Shown here piece after piece: positions 17,868 to 24,495 of a DNA stretch of 64,000 bases (its first letter is position 1; the number at the start of each line of letters is the position of its first letter). Location: positions 154,870-218,869 of the forward strand of contig JAFRNE010000032.1 of assembly GCA_017430325.1 (NCBI GenBank), written 5' to 3'. Made by a program: the position numbers and the translations under genes. Origin of the DNA: Eubacterium sp. Its GTDB lineage: Bacteria > Bacillota > Clostridia > Lachnospirales > Lachnospiraceae. The notes beneath the pieces were generated by a model. That model was not told where the DNA came from and did not search any database. It saw only the letters and a list, made by a program, of their open reading frames with translations.

Positions 17868-18038
17868 ATGAGCCCGATAATAGGAACAATAATTGCACTT
17901 TCAGCAGTCGGTGCAGCGTGCTTCCTTGCCATCAGGAGTATGGTGAAGGACAAGAAGGCCGGAAAGTCTCTTTCCTGCGGCTGTGACTGCAAACACTGCA
18001 GCGGCGCCTGCCATATGTGCAGTGTGAAGAAGCAGTGA
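17868..18038 (+). CDS. FeoB-associated Cys-rich membrane protein
   Basis: A 56-residue protein: one N-terminal TM segment (residues 3-22), a basic linker, and a Cys cluster CGCDCKHCSGACHMC near residues 38-52. This is the known small companion found after FeoB in many Clostridia, thought to bind iron or help the transporter at the membrane. It starts 31 bases after feoB behind AGAGGCGG. It is too short to be picked up by common length cut-offs. Confidence 0.9.
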   Translation: MSPIIGTIIALSAVGAACFLAIRSMVKDKKAGKSLSCGCDCKHCSGACHMCSVKKQ

Positions 18039-18069
18039 AAAGATATTAGAGTATTAATTATTAGATAAG

Positions 18070-18116
18070 AAAAAGGCATCTCGTCACATCATTTGTGTGA
18101 AGGGTGCCTTTTTTGT
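18070..18116 (+). terminator. Terminator of the feo operon
   Basis: AAAAAGGCAtCT pairs with GGGTGCCTTTTT, with an inner stem TCACA(T)/TGTGTGA, followed by TTTTTT. It stands about 30 bases after the Cys-rich gene. Confidence 0.88.
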
Positions 18117-18121
18117 AAATA

Positions 18122-18181
18122 TGGGATCATCTTTTTGTCGAGATGATTAATAATGTGATCGATCATTCGGATGCCGATAAC
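18122..18181 (+). pseudogene. Relic of an HTH-ATPase-STAS gene (ATPase N-box fragment)
   Basis: About 60 bases here read DHLFVEMINNVIDHSDAD in frame and match, base for base with a few changes, the segment at about 20122-20181 that encodes the ATPase N-box of the intact gene 1.6 kb downstream (DYVFSEMINNVIDHSNAD). There is no start, no continuation and no reading frame around it. It is a scar of a second copy, or of a rearrangement that placed the DUF3990 cassette here. Confidence 0.75.
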
Positions 18182-18184
18182 CCA

Positions 18185-18213
18185 TTGACTATATACTCCC
18201 ACAGGAGTATAAT
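18185..18213 (+). promoter_or_regulatory. Promoter with internal operator for the DUF3990/HTH cassette
   Basis: TTGACT at 18185-18190, exactly 17 bases, then the perfect -10 TATAAT at 18208-18213. The spacer and the edge of the -10 hold a perfect inverted repeat, TATACTCC-CACA-GGAGTATA (18192-18211, 8-bp arms). A repressor bound there would block RNA polymerase, and the HTH protein of the cassette is the obvious candidate. GGAGGTGAG at 18222-18230 serves the first gene. Confidence 0.85.
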
Positions 18214-18233
18214 GGCATCATGGAGGTGAGTCT

Positions 18234-18911
18234 ATGATCCGCACAATTTACCATGGTTCCGACCATATTATCAAAAAGCCCCTCTTTGGTGTCGGCAAGA
18301 CGTATAATGATTACGGATTAGGCTTCTATTGCACCGAAAACCTTGATATGGCCAAAGAGTGGGGCGCCGGAGAAGAAAAAAATGGTTTTGCCAACTGCTA
18401 CACGATTGACTGTGGCGGATTATCCATTCTTGATCTGAATGATTCAAAGTTCTGCATACTGCATTGGCTTGCTGTACTTCTTGAAAACAGGGTATTTGAT
18501 ATTTCAAACGTACTTGCTTATCAAGCGCGGGAGTATATCCTTTCCGAATTTCACATAGACTATAATTCGGCGGACTGTATTATCGGATATCGTGCAGATG
18601 ACAGCTATTTTTCATTTGCACAGGATTTTATCAGCGGCGCTATATCTTACCGACAGCTAAATAATGCCATGCATCTAGGCAGGCTCGGTCAGCAGTTTGT
18701 GCTAAAAAGCAAGAAAGCTTTTGATCTGGTCACCTATACAGGTTACGAGATTGCCGACAGTTCCAAATGGTATCCGCGCAGAATAAAGCGTGACCGTACA
18801 GCCCGAAAGGAATACTTCAATGTGGAACGGAATCGTCTTCAGCCCGGAGATCTATTCGTCACACAAATTCTTACCGAGGGGATGAAAGCAGATGATCCAC
18901 GCCTACGATAA
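18234..18911 (+). CDS. DUF3990 protein, putative ADP-ribosyltransferase-like toxin
   Basis: A 225-residue protein with the DUF3990 pattern: IYHGSDHIIKKP at the N-terminus, then DYGLGFYCTEN with AKEWG (about residues 26-43), and GYRADDSYF in the middle. The His/Tyr arrangement (YHGS followed by GFYCT) recalls the H-Y-E class of ADP-ribosyltransferase folds, with which DUF3990 has been grouped; enzymatic activity is not shown. The gene overlaps the following HTH gene by 20 bases and has its own strong promoter with an operator, the typical form of a toxin-antitoxin unit. It sits in a stretch that carries a relic of a neighbouring gene, so it was probably acquired. Confidence 0.75.
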   Translation: MIRTIYHGSDHIIKKPLFGVGKTYNDYGLGFYCTENLDMAKEWGAGEEKNGFANCYTIDCGGLSILDLNDSKFCILHWLAVLLENRVFDISNVLAYQAREYILSEFHIDYNSADCIIGYRADDSYFSFAQDFISGAISYRQLNNAMHLGRLGQQFVLKSKKAFDLVTYTGYEIADSSKWYPRRIKRDRTARKEYFNVERNRLQPGDLFVTQILTEGMKADDPRLR

Positions 18912-19533
18912 AATGTATCTGGACAAGGCTATGAAATCTTTGGCACAGATGCTGGACTATGCCGTATATGATTTAAAATATGACATTACTTCTTTTTTTG
19001 ACCTTTTCCTTTCTTCCGGTATTGCTACTCTGTTTGAAAGCGGCGATGTAAATACTCTGGCAGGAAGATCGGGTATAGAGCTTGCATGGGAAGTTTTGGG
19101 CAAGAGCGGTATCGATTATGAACGTATAACTCCTAATGCAGACTCTGACCGTAGTGAAGAATATTGGGCAGGATGGGCATTGGCGTATTATCAATGGGAC
19201 ACATCTATGACTTTTGCCGACATTGTTCGCTGCGTTCCCATAAAAGATGTCATTTCTCTTTATCACCCTTACCACGAGATGGATATCCGTCAGTTTGCGG
19301 ATCACATGAACGATTTGATCCGTCGTACTCAGCCAGATACTAACTTGAAGCGTTTACGGATGCTGGCAGGTTTCAGCCAGAGCCAGTTGGCAGACGCCAG
19401 CGGAGTTCCTGTAAGAACGATACAGCAATATGAACAGCGCCAGAAAAATATTAATAAAGCACAAGCAGAATATCTTGTCATGCTTTCTACTGTCCTTCAC
19501 TGCAAGCCCTCTGATCTAATCGAGAGGGTTTGA
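18892..19533 (+). CDS. Helix-turn-helix partner of DUF3990 (antitoxin/repressor candidate)
   Basis: A 213-residue protein. Residues 1-145 form a helical domain (MLDYAVYDLKYDITSFFDLF; SGIELAWEVL) seen in proteins that travel with DUF3990-type toxins. The C-terminal part (about 148-210) is an XRE-type HTH: LKRLRMLAGFSQSQLADASGV, then RTIQQYEQRQKNINKAQ. It starts inside the DUF3990 gene, so translation is coupled. It probably neutralises the toxin and binds the 8-bp-arm inverted repeat in the cassette promoter. This role is inferred from the domain and the layout, not from experiment. Confidence 0.75.
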   Translation: MIHAYDKMYLDKAMKSLAQMLDYAVYDLKYDITSFFDLFLSSGIATLFESGDVNTLAGRSGIELAWEVLGKSGIDYERITPNADSDRSEEYWAGWALAYYQWDTSMTFADIVRCVPIKDVISLYHPYHEMDIRQFADHMNDLIRRTQPDTNLKRLRMLAGFSQSQLADASGVPVRTIQQYEQRQKNINKAQAEYLVMLSTVLHCKPSDLIERV

Positions 19534-19747
19534 ATAAGCTTTAAAGTACATAGTAAATCAACTACTTGAATACGATTAATTTGCGTGATCAGATGATATA
19601 GTACGCTATATTCTTTTTTTTAACAAGATTTAGCGCATTTTGACAGTATTACATTACTGTAAGGACTGAGTTATTTGTTTTAAAAACACTAAAAACAAAT
19701 AAAAATATTTTTAAAACAAATAAAATTAGATTTAAAACGAATAACGA
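19534..19747. other. A+T-rich intergenic region with repeated AAAACAAATAA elements
   Basis: No gene is seen. From about 19675 to 19747 the element TTTAAAACRAATAA (with variants such as CTAAAAACAAATAA) occurs about three times, about 22 bases apart, just upstream of the -35 of the next gene. The regular spacing near two helical turns suggests protein-binding sites or an UP-type A tract. Confidence 0.45.
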
Positions 19748-19796
19748 TTGACAATCACCTCGAATCCCTTCTATAATTATGGGGAATCGAGGTGAT
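19748..19796 (+). promoter_or_regulatory. Promoter framed by a 15-bp-arm inverted repeat
   Basis: TTGACA at 19748-19753, an 18-base spacer and TATAAT at 19772-19777. ATCACCTCGAATCCC (19754-19768) is an inverted copy, with one mismatch, of GGGAATCGAGGTGAT (19782-19796). The left arm fills the spacer, the right arm holds the start of the transcript and the ribosome site GAGGTGA of the following gene. As DNA it is a strong operator; from an upstream transcript it would be a hairpin hiding the ribosome site. Confidence 0.85.
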
Positions 19797-19802
19797 TTCT
19801 TT

Positions 19803-20822
19803 ATGAAAATTAGCGAAGAAAAAAAGAATTCTATAATTCTCTATATTTTGAATAAGATCGATGAGGGAGAGCGGTCTGTATCTCAGAAGGTCGCTGATAG
19901 TCTTGGCATTAATCAGTCGACAGTTCATTCATATCTTAATGAAATGACAGATAAAAAAATTATTAGGAAGATTAAACGCGGTAAATATGAAATAGTTAAT
20001 GATTCTTTCTCATATGAATTCAGTCGAAGTAAGGGGGAGCTGAACGAGGAGTCGGAAGTATTTCGTAAGAGCTTTTCTGCTCATATTTCAAATCTGCAGG
20101 ATAATGTCCGGAAAATCTGGGATTATGTTTTTAGTGAGATGATTAACAATGTGATTGATCATTCAAATGCCGATAAGCTAAGTATAATCGTTAATTGTAA
20201 TTACCTGAAGACGGAAGTGATCATAGATGATAATGGTGTCGGAATATTTGAAAAGATAAGGGAGTATTTTGGCTTTAATTCTGTTGATGACGCTATCTGT
20301 GAATTATTTAAGGGAAAACTGACAACTGATTCTGAGAATCATTCCGGGGAAGGGATTTTTTTCAGTTCAAAGCTGGTAGATGAATTCTATATCATTTCGG
20401 ATGGACGTATTTTCACCAACAACAAATACGATGAAGAAGCTCTGTTCACCATTAAAGGGAGAGACTTAGGCGGAACTTGTGTCATTATGAGTATGAGTAA
20501 TTTTGTGAAGAGAAATGCCAAGGACGTATTTGACCAATACGCAGATGATGAGGGTGGCTTCGTAAGAACAAGGATACCGCTGGGAAGTATTTTTGAAACC
20601 GATCCGATATCGCGTTCACAGGCCAAGAGGATCTGCAGCAGGTTTGAATCGTTCAAAGAAGTAATCCTTGATTTTACTGATGTAAATTGGATGGGGCAGG
20701 GCTTCGCCCACCAGATATTTGTCGTTTTCGCGAATAGTCATAAGTCGGTGAATATCATTCCGGTGAATATGAATGAGGATGTAACAAAAATGTACAGACA
20801 TGTTATGAATACTTCAAAATAA
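19803..20822 (+). CDS. HTH - GHKL ATPase - STAS-like (DUF4325) protein
   Basis: A 339-residue protein in three parts: a winged-HTH-like N-terminus (residues 5-65, with VADSLGINQSTVHSYLNEM), a GHKL ATPase domain with N-box EMINNVIDHS (about 112-121) and G1 box DDNGVGI (about 141-147), and a C-terminal DUF4325 STAS-like unit (about 270-335, ILDFTDVNWMGQGFAHQIF). It has no histidine-kinase dimerisation box. Such proteins resemble anti-sigma-factor style switches fused to a DNA-binding domain. The start ATG 19803 has GAGGTGA seven bases upstream. It probably binds the inverted repeat in its own promoter. The biological role is unknown; its location next to a toxin-antitoxin cassette suggests an accessory function. 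Confidence 0.75.
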   Translation: MKISEEKKNSIILYILNKIDEGERSVSQKVADSLGINQSTVHSYLNEMTDKKIIRKIKRGKYEIVNDSFSYEFSRSKGELNEESEVFRKSFSAHISNLQDNVRKIWDYVFSEMINNVIDHSNADKLSIIVNCNYLKTEVIIDDNGVGIFEKIREYFGFNSVDDAICELFKGKLTTDSENHSGEGIFFSSKLVDEFYIISDGRIFTNNKYDEEALFTIKGRDLGGTCVIMSMSNFVKRNAKDVFDQYADDEGGFVRTRIPLGSIFETDPISRSQAKRICSRFESFKEVILDFTDVNWMGQGFAHQIFVVFANSHKSVNIIPVNMNEDVTKMYRHVMNTSK

Positions 20823-20885
20823 TTATAGAATATATAGTGGTTTGGGTGTAAAATAGAAGCGTATATGTTGTATTAGCAGTACATG

Positions 20886-20976
20886 AAATACTGTCCTGCG
20901 GTTTGGCGACCGGGGATGTCGGCTACGAAGCGGATATGGTATCCTGGATGCCGAATTAGATGCGGGCACAGTATTT
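20886..20976 (+). ncRNA. Candidate structured leader RNA before pepC
   Basis: A 91-nt segment is closed by a perfect 9-bp helix (AAATACTGT 20886-20894 with ACAGTATTT 20968-20976). Inside are a hairpin CGGT-TTGGCG-ACCG (20899-20912) and an arm TCGGC/GCCGA (20919-20923 with 20950-20954) that carries a further hairpin GGATA-TGG-TATCC (20932-20944). This gives a multi-branch fold. No T-run terminator follows; the pepC ribosome site is 16 bases downstream. It does not match a riboswitch class I can name. It could be a leader, a small RNA, or chance. Confidence 0.4.
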
Positions 20977-21005
20977 TGAATAGATACAGAACAGGAGATA
21001 AAAAG

Positions 21006-22343
21006 ATGGCAAATGGAATAACTTTCGAGGAGCTGGAGGGCTTCTCTAAGGATTTTAACAGCGACCGCGCGAACCTGATCGCGGCAAATGCGGCGCAGAA
21101 GGCGAGTCTGCTTGAGGTTGCGACCGATTACAGAGGTGTGAGGAATATTCCGAACAGCTTCTCTGTTGACCTTAAAACAGGTAAGATAACTGATCAGAAG
21201 AGCAGTGGAAGATGCTGGATATTTTCGGCGCTCAATACCTTCCGCTATGAGGTTATGAAGAAGTTTAATCTTGAGAATTTCGAGTTTTCGCAGAATTATA
21301 TCTTCTTCTACGATAAACTTGAGAAGGCAAATTATTTCCTGGAGAGCGTTCTCCTCACGCTGGATGAGCCGGTGGACGGAAGGCTTTACAGCTTCCTCAA
21401 TGCCGGACCGCTTTCGGACGGCGGACAGTGGGATATGTTTGCGAGTCTTGTTGAAAAATACGGTGTTGTTCCGAAGGAGGCATTTCCTGATGCGGCAAGC
21501 TCGACTATGTCAAGATGGTTCGATGAGTTCCTTACTTCAAGGCTCCGCGAGGATGCGATAACACTTAGAAATAAGGCACTTTCGGGCGAGTCGGATGCGG
21601 CGCTTCAGAAGGAGAAGAAGGCAATGCTTGGTGAGTTTTACAGGATGCTTACGATCTCTCTTGGCGAGCCACCGAAGACCTTCGACATAACGTTCCGCGA
21701 CAAGGACGACAAGGTGATCCAGGAGAATGGTATCACGCCGCAGGAATTCTATAAGAAATACGTCGGGATAGAGCTTTCGGAGCAGATAAGCCTTGTAAAT
21801 GCGCCTGCCGAGAATAAGCCGATGAACAAGATGTATACCGTGAAGTTCCTCGGAAATGTTGTCGAGGGAACGCCGGTGCATTACCTTAATCTTCCGATCG
21901 AGAAGATCAAGGAGGCCGTTATCGCTCAGCTTAAGGACGGTCATCCGGTTTGGTTTGGGTCGGATTGTCTGAAGTTTTCGGGCAGGAAGGATGGCGTATT
22001 TGACCGCGAGTCGCTTAAGATAGAGGAGCTGTTCAACATCGATTACAAGTTCACCAAGGGCGACAGGCTGATGTATGGCGACAGCGCAATGAATCACGCG
22101 ATGGTGATCCTGGGCGTAAATATCAATAACAGCGGCAAGCCGGACAGATGGCGTATCGAGAACAGCTGGGGCAAGGATGCCGGAAGAGACGGTTACTATA
22201 TTGCATCTGACAGCTGGTTCGATGAGTTCGTTTACCAGGTTGTTGTCGATAAGAAATACCTTGATGAGGAGACAATAGCGCTGCTGGATCAGCCGCTTAT
22301 CGAGCTTGAGCCGTGGGATCCGCTGGGAAGTCTTGCGGACTAG
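21006..22343 (+). CDS. pepC: Aminopeptidase C (bleomycin hydrolase family, C1B)
   Basis: Cytoplasmic cysteine aminopeptidase that trims N-terminal residues from peptides. The 445-residue length is that of PepC. The papain-type triad is visible: Cys70 in KSSGRCWIFSALN, His364 in MNHAMVILGV and Asn386 in RIENSWGKD; the oxyanion Gln is in DQKSS. The C-terminus lies close to the active site in this family and ends here in LGSLAD. The start ATG 21006 has AGGAGA upstream; the longer open frame from 20883 crosses the putative leader RNA and is not homologous. It stands alone in its transcription unit. Confidence 0.95.
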   Translation: MANGITFEELEGFSKDFNSDRANLIAANAAQKASLLEVATDYRGVRNIPNSFSVDLKTGKITDQKSSGRCWIFSALNTFRYEVMKKFNLENFEFSQNYIFFYDKLEKANYFLESVLLTLDEPVDGRLYSFLNAGPLSDGGQWDMFASLVEKYGVVPKEAFPDAASSTMSRWFDEFLTSRLREDAITLRNKALSGESDAALQKEKKAMLGEFYRMLTISLGEPPKTFDITFRDKDDKVIQENGITPQEFYKKYVGIELSEQISLVNAPAENKPMNKMYTVKFLGNVVEGTPVHYLNLPIEKIKEAVIAQLKDGHPVWFGSDCLKFSGRKDGVFDRESLKIEELFNIDYKFTKGDRLMYGDSAMNHAMVILGVNINNSGKPDRWRIENSWGKDAGRDGYYIASDSWFDEFVYQVVVDKKYLDEETIALLDQPLIELEPWDPLGSLAD

Positions 22344-22497
22344 ATATCTTTGCGGTTAAAAAGGTGGATGAGATATTTACTATATACGGAAGTATGATGA
22401 TTTCGGGTGTATTTTGGAGATTTATAGAAAATAGTGATGGGATGATCGATAGGTAATATCGGTTGTGAGTATTATATGAGAAGAGGAGGAAAGAAGG

Positions 22498-23100
22498 ATG
22501 GCAGATATCAAGGACAGACTGAAGAGTGTCATTGATGAGGATGAGAAGTACGAAGGAGTCGATGACGATCTTCTTCAGGAACTTGAGGATGAATTTGCGG
22601 AGAGAAAGGTAGTTAAGGTTGATTCCAGACCGCTTCCGACCTACGGTGCAGGCCCGGTTTTCGGAGCTGTAGCTATAGGGCTTACGGTGCTGGGAATCGT
22701 ATTTGGACATATCGGACCGCTTAAGGGTGGCGTGTCTTCAACCTTCCGTATACCTTATATCGTGATCGGGGCGATTCTGATAATTGCCGGGCTCTTTATG
22801 TGGAAGAGTGCCATTGTTGATGCAGGGATAGATGAATACATCAGCAGCGGAAAGCTTGCAACGACGGGCATCTACGCATATACACGTAACCCTATCTATG
22901 CAGCGATCCTCTTTATCTGCACAGGCGCGCTCTTTATTTCCGGCAATGTTTACATGTATGTTCTGCCGATTCTTTTATGGGCATTCCTGACGATCCTTCT
23001 TCAGAAGACCGAGGAGCCGCTCCTGCTTGGCCGCTTCGGCGACGAGTTCGCAAGATACATGAGAAGGGTTAACAGAGTCATACCGCTTAAGAAGGCTTAA
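22498..23100 (+). CDS. Isoprenylcysteine carboxyl methyltransferase-like membrane protein
   Basis: A 200-residue membrane protein with an acidic N-terminal tail (about 40 residues) and four or five hydrophobic segments. The C-terminal half has the ICMT/PEMT-type signature: TTGIYAYTRNPIYAAI near residues 121-136 and the motif FGDEFARYMRRVNRVIP at the end, which hold the SAM-binding region. Bacterial members of this family methylate unknown small molecules or lipids. GAGGAGG lies upstream of the ATG. A bidirectional terminator follows. Confidence 0.85.
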   Translation: MADIKDRLKSVIDEDEKYEGVDDDLLQELEDEFAERKVVKVDSRPLPTYGAGPVFGAVAIGLTVLGIVFGHIGPLKGGVSSTFRIPYIVIGAILIIAGLFMWKSAIVDAGIDEYISSGKLATTGIYAYTRNPIYAAILFICTGALFISGNVYMYVLPILLWAFLTILLQKTEEPLLLGRFGDEFARYMRRVNRVIPLKKA

Positions 23101-23170
23101 AACAACCGGTCTTTTGGATCATTCAATGATTTCATCAGTGTGAATGACAGATAATATATAGAATAAATTT

Positions 23171-23205
23171 AACGCCGCAGGTCTGTGTGATCTGCGGCGT
23201 TGTTG
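23171..23205. terminator. Terminator between converging genes (copy 1 of a repeated hairpin)
   Basis: AACGCCGCAG pairs with CTGCGGCGTT across GTCTGTGTGAT, followed by GTTG on the + side. The same hairpin, with a changed loop, recurs at 27761-27797. It separates the ICMT-like gene (+) from hicB (-). Confidence 0.85.
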
Positions 23206-23212
23206 CAATTGT

Positions 23213-23557
23213 TCAGGAAGCAACTGCGTCAAGTTTTTCTCTAACAGCTTCTTCAATAAAGCTATTCAAACTAATTTTGTGAGATATAGCATAAATGGCA
23301 GCTCTTTTATGAAGATTTCCGCCAAGCCTGATATTAAGACTTCCTTTATATGCTATTTCAGGTTCCTCGTTATGTGCTCTACACGTTTCAAGATAATCAT
23401 CTACAGCCCCATGAAAATCCGCAACTAGTGATTTTACGTCAATTCCTTCATAAGATATTAATGATCGTATTCCTTGGACACATCCGTATAATAGACAATC
23501 CTTTTCAGAGAATTCTACGCTTCCTACGTATCCTTTGTATTCCATTGTATTATTCAT
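23213..23557 (-). CDS. hicB: HicB-family antitoxin (pair 1)
   Basis: A 114-residue protein with the HicB layout: an N-terminal partially degraded RNase-H-like fold (EYKGYVGSVEFSEKDCLLYG; SYEGIDVKSLVADFHGAVDDYL) and a C-terminal ribbon-helix-helix-like segment (LNIRLGGNLHKRAAIYAISH then LNSFIEEAVREKLD). It neutralises the HicA RNase and binds DNA at its promoter. The gene overlaps the end of hicA by four bases (ATGA). The gene order is toxin first. Confidence 0.92.
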   Translation of the reverse strand: MNNTMEYKGYVGSVEFSEKDCLLYGCVQGIRSLISYEGIDVKSLVADFHGAVDDYLETCRAHNEEPEIAYKGSLNIRLGGNLHKRAAIYAISHKISLNSFIEEAVREKLDAVAS

Positions 23558-23811
23558 TTCGATTCCTCACTTTCTAAGAACTTTATCAACTGTTTGATCT
23601 GGTAATCAAGTAATTCGTTTCTAGGGTGTGGCTTATGTAATAAGAATTTGCCACTCGTATTATTGTTTCTAAATACGACTCTTGAGCCACTTGTTTTTCC
23701 TTTGTTGTCTGGATAGTAATCATAGAACTGTAAAAGTGATGCTGCTTCGTTAAAGGTGAAGTCTTTTGGCTCAGACAGCAGTCGAGCTAACAATTTATCT
23801 TTTTTGCTCAT
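23554..23811 (-). CDS. hicA: HicA-family mRNA interferase toxin (pair 1)
   Basis: An 85-residue double-stranded-RNA-binding-like toxin: DFTFNEAASLLQFYDYYPD, then GSRVVFRN and a His-containing FLLHKPHPRNELLDYQI. The place where many HicA proteins have a catalytic His in GSxH/GSH has GSR here, as in the variant clade whose His lies in the HxPHP stretch. AAGGAGAG precedes the ATG on the minus strand. It is the first gene of the pair and is transcribed from the promoter at 23827-23868. Confidence 0.92.
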   Translation of the reverse strand: MSKKDKLLARLLSEPKDFTFNEAASLLQFYDYYPDNKGKTSGSRVVFRNNNTSGKFLLHKPHPRNELLDYQIKQLIKFLESEESK

Positions 23812-23826
23812 ATTGACTCTCCTTTT

Positions 23827-23868
23827 ATTATATCAATTATTATTAATAATGCAACTATAAATAGTTGC
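23827..23868 (-). promoter_or_regulatory. hicAB-1 promoter with palindromic operator
   Basis: Read on the minus strand: -35 TTGCAT (23849-23854), a 16-base spacer, -10 TATAAT (23827-23832). A perfect palindrome GCAACTAT-AA-ATAGTTGC (23851-23868, 8-bp arms) overlaps the -35 box and is the expected HicB operator. Confidence 0.8.
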
Positions 23869-24132
23869 TATCTGTATTTTTTGTTCAACTATGATCATGT
23901 TGAGTATGGTTACAATATATTATTAAGGCGTATTTGGCAAATCGCGAGGCGACACAGTTTTTTGCGCAACAAACTGTGTCATTAAGAAAATAAAGAAAGA
24001 CAGGGCTTTTGTGAATAATCTCACGTAAAAGTCCTGTCTTGGTTTTCGTTATTATTAACTATCAAAATCTGTTGTGACAGATGCACAAAAAACTTTGTTG
24101 AAGATGCTAAGTGCCGATGGATGTACCGGTGA
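23869..24132. other. Intergenic region with two hairpins
   Basis: No gene is seen. One hairpin lies at about 23950-23982 (GACACAGTTT paired with AAACTGTGTC). A longer one lies at about 24000-24045 (AAGACAGGGCTTTT paired with AAAAGTCCTGTCTT, with an inner GTGA/TCAC). On the minus strand the second is followed by a T-rich stretch and can end transcription of the HTH gene at 24133. Confidence 0.6.
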
Positions 24133-24351
24133 TTATTTATCGGATGTATTATCGTTCGGAATATACCTAACAATATCGGATACTTCACAATGAAGTATTT
24201 CACAGAACAGATCAATAGTGACTGTTGAGATAGGTTTATTATGTTTAAGCCTGTGCAGGGTTGCTGGATTAATATCATGCTTATGAACGAGCGTATACCA
24301 GTTCTCATCAGACTTATCTAAGGTTTTCCAAAATGGCTCATAATCTATCAT
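24133..24351 (-). CDS. Small XRE/Cro-type HTH protein
   Basis: A 72-residue protein read from ATG 24351 (MIDYEPFWKTL). The core is a Cro/C1-type helix-turn-helix: TLVHKHDINPATLHRLKHNKPI then TIDLFCEILHCEVSDIVRYIP, the form of short XRE regulators in Clostridia. A longer frame would start with TTG at 24402 and has no better ribosome site; both sites are weak. It is divergent from the zinc-ribbon genes and could repress them or a mobile element that is now lost. Confidence 0.75.
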   Translation of the reverse strand: MIDYEPFWKTLDKSDENWYTLVHKHDINPATLHRLKHNKPISTVTIDLFCEILHCEVSDIVRYIPNDNTSDK

Positions 24352-24495
24352 TTTAACTAACCAATCCCATCCAGTTTTAGTACAGATTGAGTATCTTAAC
24401 AACTATTAGCAATCGTATCTTTTATTGCTTTTTTTGAATAGGTTGGATATAATAAACCTATAATTATATAGCTTTTTCGAACGGGGGTGATAGCT

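Noticed and set aside
19754..19796. Rho-independent terminator
   Set aside because: The inverted repeat encloses the -10 and is followed by the ribosome site and start codon, not by a T run.
20886..20976. Known riboswitch (TPP, SAM, purine, ZTP, THF, glycine, fluoride, cyclic di-GMP)
   Set aside because: The conserved cores of these classes, as far as I know them, are not present; only a generic multi-branch fold is seen.
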